NCBI GenBank assembly: GCA_026018925.1 | Contig: JAKSZU010000013.1 | Span: forward strand, 2,666,001-2,730,000 | Direction of reading: 5' to 3' | DNA from: Tupaia tana | Taxonomy: Eukaryota; Chordata; Mammalia; Scandentia; Tupaiidae | Length of the DNA stretch: 64,000 nucleotides | In this document: positions 34,470 to 44,417 of the stretch, in pieces | How the letters are laid out: every line of letters begins with the position of its first letter | Numbering within the stretch: the first letter of the stretch is position 1 | The notes under the pieces: generated by a model | Seen by the model: the letters and a program-made list of their open reading frames with translations, nothing else | Database searches by the model: none | What the model was told of the DNA's origin: nothing | Position numbers and translations under genes: made by a program

Positions 34470-34963
34470 CTACAGGTTGGTTGTATGGGTCTTTAAGGTG
34501 AACTCGCAACCCACCCAACCCGCAAACCTGATAGAGCCGGCCAGAATTTCTGGACACCAGGCAGTCTGAGGCTGCAGGCCCAACCTCCCTGTACCCCTCA
34601 CTCATCCTCTGGTCCTTCCCCACTTGCATTTGGACTCTGAATTTTAGTGATTTAAATAGCACGTGGCGTGTGTTGCATGCCACGTGATTTCTCTTTTTGT
34701 TTTGATTTTCTTTGCTCTTGAGGTATTGCTTATTAGGTCAGTTGGAGGCTTACCACTCCTTAGAAACAGAGAGGACTTTGGGGCATCCAGGACTCGTGGC
34801 AACAGTTAATGGTAATTGTGAGCAACTGGTAGGCCAACAATAAGAGAAATCATCAATTTTCTAAACTTGTACAACTTTTAATACTCAGAGATACCTTTAA
34901 TAAGTTAGGAAGCAACATATAGATTACCTGATAACTAGGAATGATCACAGAGGCTCAAGAAAT
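34470..34963 (+). promoter_or_regulatory. L1 5' UTR
   Basis: From the TSD edge to the ORF1 start. GC-richer at its beginning (CCCACCCAACCCGC at about 34,509) and AT-rich near ORF1. By family knowledge it should hold the sense promoter; no specific factor site was identified. Confidence 0.7.
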
Positions 34964-35899
34964 ATGAGCAACCAACCAAAGGCCTCTCCCTCAAGGGAAA
35001 TCATCAAGCCTACATCACCCACAGTCAATACAATGGACGTCGTGGACATGTCTGATAAGGAATTCAGAATATTTGTAGTGATCATACTAAATGAGATGGA
35101 AGAGAAAAGAGACAAGGAGCTCAAGGAGATGAGGAAGTCCTTTCATGAATTGAAAAAGGAAATGAATGCCTTAAACAAGAACCAGATGGAACTTCTAGGA
35201 ATGAAGAATGTGAAACAGGAAATCAAAACCTCCCTTGAAAGTATTAAAAGTAGGTTAGACCAGGCAGAAGATCGAATCTCTAATGTAAAAGACAAAACAT
35301 CTGACCTAGAAAAAGGCATCAAGAAGATTGAGAAAACAACCATGAAAAATGAGGATAATATACGAGGAATACTGGATATCATCAAGCACCCAAACATCTG
35401 GATAACTGGTATTCCAAAAGAGGAAGAAAAAATAAGGGCCTATATAATTTATTCCATGAAATCCTGGAAGAAAAGTTTCCAAACCTAGAAAGGCATTAGA
35501 CTGTCCAGACCCAAGAAATACATAGGACTCCGAGTAGAATCAACCCAAGAAGATCCTCTCCAAGGCACATCATAGCCAGACTGGCAAAAACAACAGAGAA
35601 AGACAAGATACGAAAGTTGGCAAGAGGGAAACATCAAGTTACTTACAAAGGTCACCCCATCAGGCTAACATCGGATCTCTCGGCGGAAACAATGCAGGCA
35701 AGGAAAGAATGGGGAAACATAGTCAAAGTGTTGAGTGAAAAACAATTTCAAGCAAGAATATTATACCCGGCAAAATTATCTTTCATATGGGAAAAAAAAG
35801 ATAAAAACATTCTCGGATAAACAAAATTTGAAGAAATTTACCAACTCCAGACCAGCTCTTCAAGAGGTTCTGAAGGGAGTACTATACCAGGAAAACTAA
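34964..35899 (+). pseudogene. L1 ORF1 pseudogene
   Basis: ORF1p is the L1 RNA-binding chaperone: a coiled-coil trimer followed by an RRM and a C-terminal domain. Here the DKEFRIFVVIILNEMEEKRD start and a long heptad region (about 35,090-35,330) lead to HPNIWITGIPKEEE, the RRM entry. A TAG at 35,486-35,488 ends the first frame. The C-terminal part (VTYKGHPIRLTSDLS and LYPAKLSF) continues in another frame at 35,617-35,820, with the stop near 35,899. Confidence 0.93.
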
Positions 35900-35943
35900 A
35901 AATCAGACAGACAGTTACATGAGAACAAAAAGCAACCAAGAAA

Positions 35944-38333
35944 ATGGCTCACTTAATGATAGGATCAGGTACGGAAATATTGATAATTACATTGAATGTC
36001 AATGGATTAAATTCTCCAATTAAGAGACATAGACTGGCTGAATGGATAAAAAGCAGAAACCCTCTATGTGTTGCCTACAAGAAACTCACCTTATGGATAA
36101 AGACATACATAGACTAAAAGTAAAGGGCTGGAAAAAGATATTCCATGCAAATGGAAATCAGAAAAGGGCTGGAGTAGCGATAGTGATCTCAGACAAAATA
36201 GATTGCAAGACAAAGACTGTAAGAAGAGACAAAGAAGGGCATTATACAATAGTAAATGGGGTAATCCAGCAAGAAGACATAACTCTTATAAATATCTGTG
36301 CACCCAACTCAGGTGCACCTAAATATGTGAAGGAAAGATTGCTGGAGTTAAAAGAAGAGATAGGGAGAAATACTATAATTGTTGGAGATCTCAACACCCC
36401 ATTATCTACTTTAGACAGATCTTCTAGACAGAAAATAAATAGAGAGATACAGGACCTAAATGATACTATAAATCAAATGGGCTTGACAAATATTTATAGA
36501 ACTTTCCACCCTACATCCACAACATAACCATTTTTCTCACCCTGCCATGGAACCTTTTCAAAGATTGATCATATGTTAGGAAACAAATCAATCCTTTACA
36601 GATTCAAAGACATAGAAACCGTATCCAGCATCTTCTCTGACCATGATGGAATTAAACTCAAGATTAACTTCAAGAAACAACCCCGAAAATACACAAACAC
36701 ATGGAAACTGAACAACCTACTTCTGAAGGACTTCTTCACTACTGAAGAAATTAAGGCTGAAATAAAAAATTTATGGAAACAAATGATAATGAGTACACAA
36801 GTGTCCAGAATCTATGGGACACAGCAAAAGCAGTCTTAAGAGGGAAAGTCATAGCAATTAGTGCATATAAGAAAAGAATGGAAAGATGGCAAATAGATAA
36901 CCTATCATCATGCCTCAGGGAATTGGAAAAACAACAACAAAGGAACCCCAAAAGTGCCAGGCAAAAAGAAATAATAAAGGTTCGAGCGCACATAAATGAA
37001 ATAGAAAATAAACGAACCATACAGAAAATAAATGAAAGCAAAAGCTGGTTCTTTAAAAAGATTACCAAGATCAACATACCATTGACTAAACTGATCATGA
37101 AGAAGAAAGAAAGAAACCAGATTAATCAAATATGCGATGAAACAGGTAATATTACAACAGACATAGCAGAAATACAAAATATCATTAGAGGATACTATGA
37201 GTGACTGTATGCCAACAAACAAGATACCTTCGAGGAGATGGACAAATTCCTGAATGCATAGAATCTACCAAGACTGAATCAGGAGGACGTAGAGAATCTG
37301 AATAGACCCATAGCAAGCCAGGAGATTGAATCAGTAATAAATAACCTCCCAACGAAGAAAAGCCCAGGTCCAGATGGCTTCACTTCTGAATTCTACAAAA
37401 CTTTTAAGGAAGAGTTAACCCCTATCCTACTGAAATGATTTCTAAAGATTCAAAAGGAAGGAAACCTTCCAAATTCATTTTATGAAGCCTCCATCATCCT
37501 TATCCCTGAAACACTTAAAGACATGACAAAAAAGGAAAACTACAGACCAATATCATTGATGAATATAGATGCAAAAATTCTCAACAAGATACTCACAAAT
37601 CATATCCAACAACATATAACAAAGATTATTCATCACAACCAGGTAGGCTTTATCCCAGGGATGCAAGGGTGGTTCAACATACGCAAGACCATAAATGTAA
37701 TACACCACATTAACAGAAAGAAAGATTAAAAACTATATGATCATTTCAACTGATGCGGAGAAAGCATTTGATAAAATACAACATCCTTTTATGATTAAAA
37801 CCCTCAGTAAGATTGGTATAGAAGGGTCATTTCTGAACACAATAAAAGCCATCTATGAAAAACCTACAGCCAACATTATACTGAATGGGGAAAAGCTGAA
37901 AGCTTTACTGCTAAAAACAGGTACTAGACAAGGCTGCCCACTTTCTCCACTGCTCTTCAATATAGTACTGGAAGTCTTAGCTAGTGCAATCAGAGAAGAG
38001 AACAATATAAAAGGCATTCGAATAGGCAAAGAAGAGTTGAAAATATCTTTATTTGTAGATGACATGATGGTATACTTAGAAGACCCAAAGATCTCCATGA
38101 AAAAACTACTTGAAGTAATAAGTGAATACAGTAAAGTGGCAAGATACAAAATCAATATCCAAAAATCTATAGCATTTCTATATATGAACAACAAGTTGAA
38201 CGAAGTAGAGCTGAAGAAAGGAATCCCTTTCACCATAGCCACAAGGTGTATAAGATACCTAGGGATGACCCTAACTAAGGAAAGTCAAAGACCTTTATAA
38301 AGAACATTATGAAAGTCTTTTAAAAGATATTGA
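35944..38333 (+). pseudogene. L1 ORF2 pseudogene, part 1 (endonuclease and RT)
   Basis: ATG at 35,944 opens LIITLNVNGLNSPIK, the start of the APE-type endonuclease. After a frameshift the catalytic-region block CCLQETHL (36,069) and the VGDLNTPL block (36,384) follow, then the RIDHMLGN region (36,563). The RT domain begins with [13 protein letters not shown] codons near 37,355 and has [15 protein letters not shown] (37,743) and an FVDDMMVY box (38,050), in which Val replaces the usual Ala of FADD. Several stops and frameshifts lie between. The coding sequence is cut at 38,333 by the nested element. Confidence 0.93.
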
Positions 38334-38813
38334 GCTGAGAAGATTCCTCATGGAAACTGGGAACTAGATATTTCAGGGCACAGGAGAAATGAAGATTTTC
38401 TACTCATAATTCAGCCTCCAGCAAGCAAAGCTAGTGTGGCAGGAGAGTTGAGCCATTCTCTGAGAAGATTCCTCATGGAAACTGGGAACTAGATATTTCA
38501 GGGCACAGGAGAAATGAAGATTTTCTACTCATAATTCAGCCTCCAGCAAGCAAAGCTAGTGTGGCAGGAGAGTTGAGCCATTCTCTGAGAAGATTTCTCA
38601 TGGAAACTGGGAACTAGATATTTCAGGGCACAGGAGAAATGAAGATTTTCTACTCATAATTCAGCCTCCAGCAAGCAAAGCTAGTGTGGCAGGAGAGTTG
38701 AGCCATTCTCTGAGAAGATTCCTCATGGAAACTGGGAACTAGATATTTCAGGGCACAGGAGAAATGAAGATTTTCTACTCATAATTCAGCCTCCAGCAAG
38801 CAAAGCTAGTGTG
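38334..38813 (+). repeat. Tandem 125-bp units, 3.8 copies (5' region of copy A)
   Basis: Unit boundaries lie at 38,438/38,439, 38,563/38,564 and 38,688/38,689, with an exact period of 125. Each unit starts GCAGGAGAGTTGAGCC and ends AAGCAAAGCTAGTGTG. The copies are almost identical. Tandem 5' units act as promoters in some L1 families; that role is inferred here. Confidence 0.95.
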
Positions 38814-39002
38814 GTAGGGAGCCCCTCTGGCCTTCTATCCCTGTCTCTGTGTCTCTGAGGTCTCTGTCTCTCTCTGCTCCTGTCTCCTCATTTTTTTTTG
38901 GTAATTTTTCCTTTTTACGATTTTTTTAAAGGTAGAGTTTCTCTCTGGCTCTCAGCTCCATCTTTTGTTTTGTTAATAATCCCTTCTGCTCCTTTCTCCC
39001 AG
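38814..39002 (+). other. Intron-like spacer 1 in the unit array
   Basis: Begins GTAGGGAGCCCC directly after TAGTGTG and ends with a pyrimidine tract and CTTTCTCCCAG directly before GCAGGAGAG (189 bases). Excising it joins ...CTAGTGTG to GCAGGAGAG..., exactly the junction between adjacent units at 38,438, 38,563 and 38,688. Confidence 0.8.
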
Positions 39003-39127
39003 GCAGGAGAGTTGAGCCATTCTCTGAGAAGATTCCTCATGGAAACTGGGAACTAGATATTTCAGGGCACAGGAGAAATGAAGATTTTCTACTCATAATT
39101 CAGCCTCCAGCAAGCAAAGCTAGTGTG
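39003..39127 (+). repeat. Exon-like 125-bp unit between spacers
   Basis: One full unit with the same ends as the tandem copies, flanked by a CAG on the left and a GTAGGG on the right. Confidence 0.9.
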
Positions 39128-39314
39128 GTAGGGAGCCCCTCTGGCCTTCTACCTCTGTCTCTGTGTCTCTGAGGTCTCTGTCTCTCTCTGCTCCTGTCTC
39201 CTCATTTTTTTTGGTAAGTTTTCCTTTTTACGATTTTTTTAAAGGTAGAGTTTCTCTCTGGCTCTCAGCTCCATCTTTTGTTTTGTTAATAATCCCTCTG
39301 CTCCTTTCTCCCAG
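39128..39314 (+). other. Intron-like spacer 2 in the unit array
   Basis: 187 bases, nearly identical to spacer 1, with the same GTAGGG start and CTTTCTCCCAG end. A truncated unit (39,315 to about 39,379) follows. A second good acceptor lies further on at 39,565-39,566 (GCTGCACCAG), preceded by a long T/C tract. Confidence 0.8.
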
Positions 39315-39379
39315 GCAGGAGAGTTGAGCCATTCTCTGAGAAGATTCCTCATGGAAACTGGGAACTAGATATTTCAGGG

Positions 39380-39671
39380 TTTTTAACAAAACCGCTGCGC
39401 GGTTTTCTATTTTGTGATTTTTTTTCTTTAAAAAAAAAAAGAAAAGCAATTATAATTTTTTAATTTTTTGTCTTTTTTCTCTCTTTTTGTTGTTGTTTCT
39501 CTCTCTCTTTTTCATTTTCCTTTTTCTTGTCTCTCCACCCAATATCTACTGAATCTGCTGCACCAGCGATCACAACAGAACAGCAATCAGATTCTAGAAC
39601 ACCTCTGTCTGCTTGCTCCTGAACATTGAGGATTAACTTCAAGAATTTGAAAGAAACACGCCATTCATCAG
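39380..39671 (+). promoter_or_regulatory. ORF1 leader of copy A
   Basis: It contains a GC-rich hairpin at 39,388-39,406, T/C-rich DNA to about 39,540, the acceptor-like CACCAG ending at 39,566, and 105 bases to the ORF1 ATG. Only the part from 39,567 on is present in copy B. Confidence 0.7.
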
Positions 39672-40671
39672 ATGACAAGAAATCACCGTCGGATCACGAG
39701 AAATATGGGAAAACGAGAAAATACCTCTCCTCCAATGGAAAAGAGTAACTCTCCTTCATCCACAAGCAGTTTGGTGAAAGTCATGGAAATGTCTGATAAG
39801 GAATTTAGAACATTCGTAATGTCGAAGCTAACAGAGATGGAAGAAAAGAGAGATAATGAACTGCTAAAGAGAAAGGAGAAAGAAGTTGCCGAGTTCCAGG
39901 AGATGAGGAAATTCTTGCAAGATCTAAAAGAGGAATTACACACTTTACAAAAGACTCAAACGGAACTGCTAGAGATGAAGTCTATAATACAAGAAGTCAA
40001 AATCTCCCTTGAAAGTATTAAAAGCAGACTAGATCATTCAGAAAATAGAATCTCAGATGTAGAAGAGAAAATGGCTGGCTTAGAAAAGTCCACCACCAAG
40101 ACAGAAAATGGCTCAAAAATTTGAGAATGATATGCGAGAAGTACTGGATACCATCAAACGTCCAAATATCCGGATAATTGGCATTCCAGAAGGTGAAGAG
40201 ACCCATAAGGGCATTGATAATCTATTCCATGAAATCCTGCAAGAAAACTTTCCAAACCTAGAGAGGCATTTGAAGATCCAGTCCCAGGAAATACAAAGGA
40301 CCCCAAATAGAATCAACCCAAGGAGATCTTCTCCAAGACACATTATAGCCAGGTTGACCAAAACCGCAGACAAAGACAAGATACTAAGATTGGCAAGAGA
40401 GAAACATCAAGTTACCTACAAAGGACATCCTATCAGGCTAACAGCAGATCTCTCATCAGAAACAATGCGAGCGAGGAGAGAATGGGAAAATATATTCAAA
40501 GTGTTACGAGAGAAGCAATTTCAGCCAAGAATACTGTACCCGGCAAGATTATCTTTCAGGTGGGAAGAAAAGACAAGAACATTCTCAGATAAACAAAACC
40601 TGAAAGAATTTACCAGCACCAGACCAGATCTCCAAGAAGTTCTCAAGGGTGTGCTGTATCAAGAAAATTAA
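39672..40671 (+). pseudogene. HAL1-like ORF1, copy A (one 2-bp deletion)
   Basis: ORF1p binds element RNA as a trimer and acts as a nucleic-acid chaperone. ATG at 39,672 opens an N-terminal basic segment, then MEMSDKEFRTFVMSKLTEM and a heptad coiled coil (about residues 50-145). The RRM entry is RPNIRIIGIPEGEE, and the C-terminal domain has VTYKGHPIRLTADLS and ILYPARLSFRWEE, ending at TAA 40,669-40,671. Compared with copy B, two bases are missing near 40,103 in the coiled-coil/RRM linker, so the first frame ends soon after. Apart from that the two proteins differ at only a few residues. Expected length without the deletion is 333 residues, normal for L1 ORF1p. Confidence 0.93.
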
Positions 40672-41670
40672 ACACAGACACACGGAAATAAGAGTCAAAA
40701 AACTAGGAAAGTGGCCAACTTAATCAGAGGGAGAAGTCTGGAGTTGAATACTATATCCCAGAATTTAATCAGGAAAATTGAACCAGAACAGAAGATAAAA
40801 GTACATGAGACTGATAGGTTCATGCACCTTCCATTTGAACAGAATCCTAACTTGTTTCCTGGCTTTAAGCTAAGTTCCTTGGCATTTCTTTGAGTTAAGT
40901 TAAAACTGGTTTTCTTAGTAGTAATGAGTGAACTCACCATTGAAAGTAGTTAGATTATGTAGGAAATTGTGTGATCAACGCAACGTGGGTGGGAAGGGAA
41001 TGAAGGACAATTGTAGACACCGGAGGTGGTGTGAGAGGAGGGTGGGAAGGGACAGAGGGTCAGAAAGAGGGGTGGAAGTAATTCTAGGAACTAGTAATGG
41101 AAAATTTTTTGTAATGTGCATGATTGTATCACTATGCAGTGTGTACTGGATGGGAGATTGCATTTTGTATGTTGTGATGAAGCTTAGGGAAGGAATGTAA
41201 ATTGAGTTACAAAAAAAAAGTTTCAGAAAAAAAAATATATATCTATTCAATGACTGCAGTAGGATATGTAGCCACAGCTAGGTACTACTTTATAGGATGC
41301 GTAAAGTAAGACTTGTGTTCATGGAAATGTGGGTATCACCTGTGTTTGCTATGAGGGTATTTGGATTGATTAGGGTCTTTGGCGTTACAATAAAATGTGA
41401 GGAGAAAACAGTATAGAAAGCAAACATAGTTACCAGAGACTGTGGGAGGAGAGTGGGAGATGGCAGAGGGTAAGAGATAGAGAATCTAGGATGGGGGGAA
41501 AAAAGCAAAACATACAGAAGACAAGAAATGGAAGATCATTTGCTGACAATAACATGTTTGTTGATGTGCTTGATTGAGACAATATATAGTGTAATTTGGA
41601 TGGAAAATCTCATTTTGTATGCTGTAATGATGTTCAGAGAATGAATGCAAATAAATAAATTGAAAAAAAA
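40672..41670 (+). other. Double 3' tail of copy A
   Basis: Two related modules follow ORF1. Module 1 ends GGGAGATTGCATTTTGTATG, GTGATGAAGC, GGAATGTAAATTGAGTTAC plus A9 (about 41,219). Module 2 ends GGAAAATCTCATTTTGTATG, GTAATGATG, GAATGCAAATAAATAAATTG plus A9 (41,670). Each has a purine-rich GGGAGG-type stretch before it. No ORF2 sequence is present. Confidence 0.8.
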
Positions 41671-41675
41671 ATTGA

Positions 41676-43187
41676 AAGTGACTTTAAAAAGGAGAAGGAC
41701 ATCCCATGCTCCTGGATTGGAAGAATTAACATAATCAAAATGTAAATTCTACCCAAATTAATCTACATGTTTAATGCAATTCCAATCAAACTACCAGAAA
41801 TATTTTTCACAGATCTAGAAAAGACAATCATAGAATTTGTCTGGAATCATAAAAGACCTCATATTGCAAAAGCAATCCTGTGCAAGAAGAATGGAGTAGG
41901 AGGCATATCACTCCCTGAACCCAAGATATATACTATAAAGCTGTGGTCATCAAAATAGCATGGTATTGGCATAAAAACAGACATGTAGACCAATGGAATA
42001 GAATAACAACCCCAGAAATAACCCCCAAAGCTTACAACCAACTGATTTTTGACAAGGGCTATCAATCAATCCATTGGGAAAAGGAAAACCTCTTTAGTAA
42101 ATGGTGCTGGAAAAACTGGGTATCCACGTGAAGAAAAATGAAACTGAACCCCCATCTTTCACCATTAACAAAAATCAACTCAAAATGGATCAAAGATCTG
42201 AACCTAAGACCTCAAACAATAAAACTACTGGTGGAAAATGCTGGGGAAACTCTGGGAGACATTGGAGTAGGCAAAGACTTCTTAAATAAGACTCCCAAGG
42301 CACCGGCTATAATCCCTAAAATAGACAAGTGGGACTGTATCAGACTTAGAAGCTTCTGCACAGCAAAGGACATGGTAACAAGTGTGAACCGACACCCCTC
42401 AGAATGGGAAAATATTTTTGTTACATATGCTTCAGACAAGGGACTGATAAGCAGAATACACAGGGAACTCAAGTGCCTTATGCGAAAAAAAATGATGAAC
42501 CCAATTACAAGATGGGAAAATGAGCTGAACAAAAGTCTCTCTAAGGAAGACATACGAACAGCCAAAAAGCATATGAGGAAATGCTCAACATCCCTCATTA
42601 TCAGGGAGATGCAGATTAAAACCACAATGAGATACCACCTAACCCCTGTCAGAATGGCAAAGATGAAGAATGTAAAAAGTGGTAAGTGTTCGCGGGGATG
42701 TGGTGAAAAGGGAATCCTCCTACACTGTTGGTGGGAATGTAAATTGGTTCAACCACTGTGGAGAACAATATGGAGGTTCCTGAAAGATCTACAAATAGAA
42801 GTACCATTTGATCCAGCAATCCCACTTCTGGGTATTTACCCAAAAGACAGGAGAACGCTCAGTCAGAAAAGTGCTTGCACATCAATGTTTATTGCAGCAT
42901 TATTCACAATTGCCAAGACATGGAACCAACCTAAATGTCCACAAACTGATGAATGGATTGGAAAAGTGTGGTATATATACTCTATGGAATACTACTCAGT
43001 CATAAAAAATAACAAGACCCTGGCATTTGATAGAAAGTGGTCAGATATGGAGGATCTATTGCTGAGTGAAGTAAGCCAGGCTATGAAAGAAAGATATTGT
43101 ATGTGTCCACTCAATATATACCGACTATCCGCACTCTATGGTAGAGAGCAAAATATTGGAGGACATAAAAGCAGTAAAGGTACTTAA
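41676..43187 (+). pseudogene. L1 ORF2 pseudogene, part 2 (C-terminal)
   Basis: It resumes with the DIPCSWIGR block, [13 protein letters not shown] and [14 protein letters not shown] 349-codon open segment (42,138-43,187) follows, carrying [30 protein letters not shown], the cysteine/histidine-containing [16 protein letters not shown], and [19 protein letters not shown]. Stops at the start put the first part in other frames. It belongs to the same ORF2 as 35,944-38,333. Confidence 0.93.
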
Positions 43188-44056
43188 TGAGAATAGGACA
43201 GTGTGGAATGGGGGAGCTGAAGAGAAGAGGATAGAGAAAGATAGCAAGAGAACAATAGAGAGGCAGGACGTTAGTGAGAAACAGATATGGCTTATTGACT
43301 GTAGATAATGACATGTATAGTATTCTTAACTGGATTGGTCTGAGAAGTATTTCATGATGGACAAAGTCTTTTTACAAGCAAAATGAGAAATAGTGATCGA
43401 CTGTTTTAAAAAAATAATTAGAATAATAATAATAATGATTGGGGAAAACATAGAAAAGATATTGAATGTTGAAGTGGGGAGATTAATGTCTCTGTACTGA
43501 CTGACATGCATGGCACTCCCTTTTGAAAAATCATTGTAATACACTGTAAAGTTATATGTAATCCAATGTAATATAAAGAAGAATATGATAATAAATATTT
43601 TAAAAAGGAAAAAAAGCAGTGAAAGTACTTAAGGAGAATAAGACAGTATGGAATGGGGGGATGAAGAGAAGAGGATAGAGAAAGATAGCAAGAGAACAAA
43701 TAGAGAGGCAGGACGTTAGTGGAAAACAGATATGGCTTATTACCTGTTGATGATGGCATGTATAGTATTCTCAACTGGATTGGTCTGAGAAGTATTTCAT
43801 GATGGGTAAAGTCTTTTCAGAAGCAAAATGAGAAATAGTGGTTGACTGTTTGAAAAAAATAATTAGAATAGTAATAATAATGTTTGGGAAAAACATTGAA
43901 AAGCTATTGAGTGATGAAGTGGGGATATTAATGTCTCTGTATTGACTGACATGCATGGCATTCCATTTTGAAAAAGCAATGTAAAACACTGTAAAGTTAT
44001 ATGCAATCCAATGTAATATAAACAAGATTATGATGATAATAAAAAATAGAAAAGAA
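43188..44056 (+). repeat. Tandemly duplicated L1 3' UTR
   Basis: Unit 1 (about 43,166-43,612) starts AAAAGCAGTAAAGGTACTTA and ends GATAATAAATATTTTAAAAAGG. Unit 2 (about 43,613-44,056) starts AAAAGCAGTGAAAGTACTTA and ends GATGATAATAAAAAATAG. Internal blocks such as GAAGTATTTCATGATGG and GACTGACATGCATGGCA occur in both. The second unit is the normal 3' end, before the TSD. Confidence 0.9.
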
Positions 44057-44089
44057 AAAATTCTATTTGTTAAAAACATAGCATGAGTT

Positions 44090-44335
44090 AGGCAAGTTGT
44101 TCATGTTGTGGTTAAGGCAACTGGATCCTGTCTGGATGATCACCCAGTTTGAGTACTGGAGGGCCCGGCAGCTTATACACCCACCAAGTATGTGTGCATG
44201 CCACAAATCCTGACTGGGGACAGGGGGGTAAAGGAAGGGATTGCAGCATGACCATCCCCCATAAAAAGTGCTTTCTCATTTTTCATCTATCTCTGGCAAG
44301 TGCTTGCACTCTGGCAAGATTTTTAAAAAAATACA
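44090..44335 (+). mobile_element. Diverged long-form SINE
   Basis: AGGCAAGTTGTTCATGTTGT with GGTTAAGGCAACTGG, TTTGAGTACTGGAGGGCCC, GTATGTGTGCATGCC, AGGAAGGGATTGCAGCATGA and the CTGGCAAGTGCTTGCACTCT end. It is inserted a few bases right of the L1 TSD. Confidence 0.85.
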
Positions 44336-44339
44336 TATA

Positions 44340-44375
44340 CATATACATAGTATACCTAGGTATACTATGTATATG
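44340..44375. repeat. 36-bp perfect palindrome
   Basis: Centred on CCTAGG; the arms are CATATACATAGTATA and its reverse complement plus the centre. It has no mismatch and lies between an A-run and a (CA)n tract. It could form a cruciform or hairpin. It probably grew in the SINE tail. Confidence 0.95.

Positions 44376-44376
<1 letters not shown>

Positions 44377-44414
<38 letters not shown>
44377..44414. repeat. (CA)n microsatellite
   Basis: Uninterrupted AC dinucleotides following ATATGCAT. Confidence 0.95.

Positions 44415-44417
<3 letters not shown>

Larger units (their letters stand above)
38334..41670 (+). mobile_element. ORF1-only LINE (HAL1-like), copy A
   Basis: A 3,337-bp insertion with ATTGA at both ends (38,329-38,333 and 41,671-41,675), inside L1 ORF2. 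Removing it rejoins the ORF2 reading KDIE then SDFKKEKDIPCSW. Its parts in order are 125-bp units with two intron-like spacers, a leader, an ORF1 (39,672-40,671), and a roughly 1-kb tail made of two related modules ending in A-rich tracts. There is no endonuclease or reverse transcriptase, so mobility must depend on an L1 ORF2p. Elements with ORF1 only are known in mammals as HAL1 (half-L1); whether this family is catalogued I cannot tell. Confidence 0.9.
34470..44056 (+). mobile_element. Near full-length LINE-1 carrying a nested ORF1-only LINE
   Basis: AAAATTCTATTT occurs at 34,458-34,469 and 44,057-44,068 as a 12-bp target-site duplication. Between them lie a roughly 494-bp 5' UTR, ORF1, ORF2 from endonuclease to C-terminus, and a 3' UTR present twice. 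Subtracting the 3,337-bp insertion at 38,334-41,670 and its 5-bp site duplication leaves about 6.2 kb, a normal L1 length. It carries no 125-bp units in its 5' UTR and therefore differs from the nested element. Both open frames are broken. Confidence 0.93.

Noticed and set aside
38335..38813. Regular 125-bp repeats considered as a CRISPR-like or satellite array
   Set aside because: There are no unique spacers between repeats in the tandem part and the host is a mammal. The units belong to the 5' region of a LINE, are followed by its ORF1 and recur in the copy at 60.5 kb.
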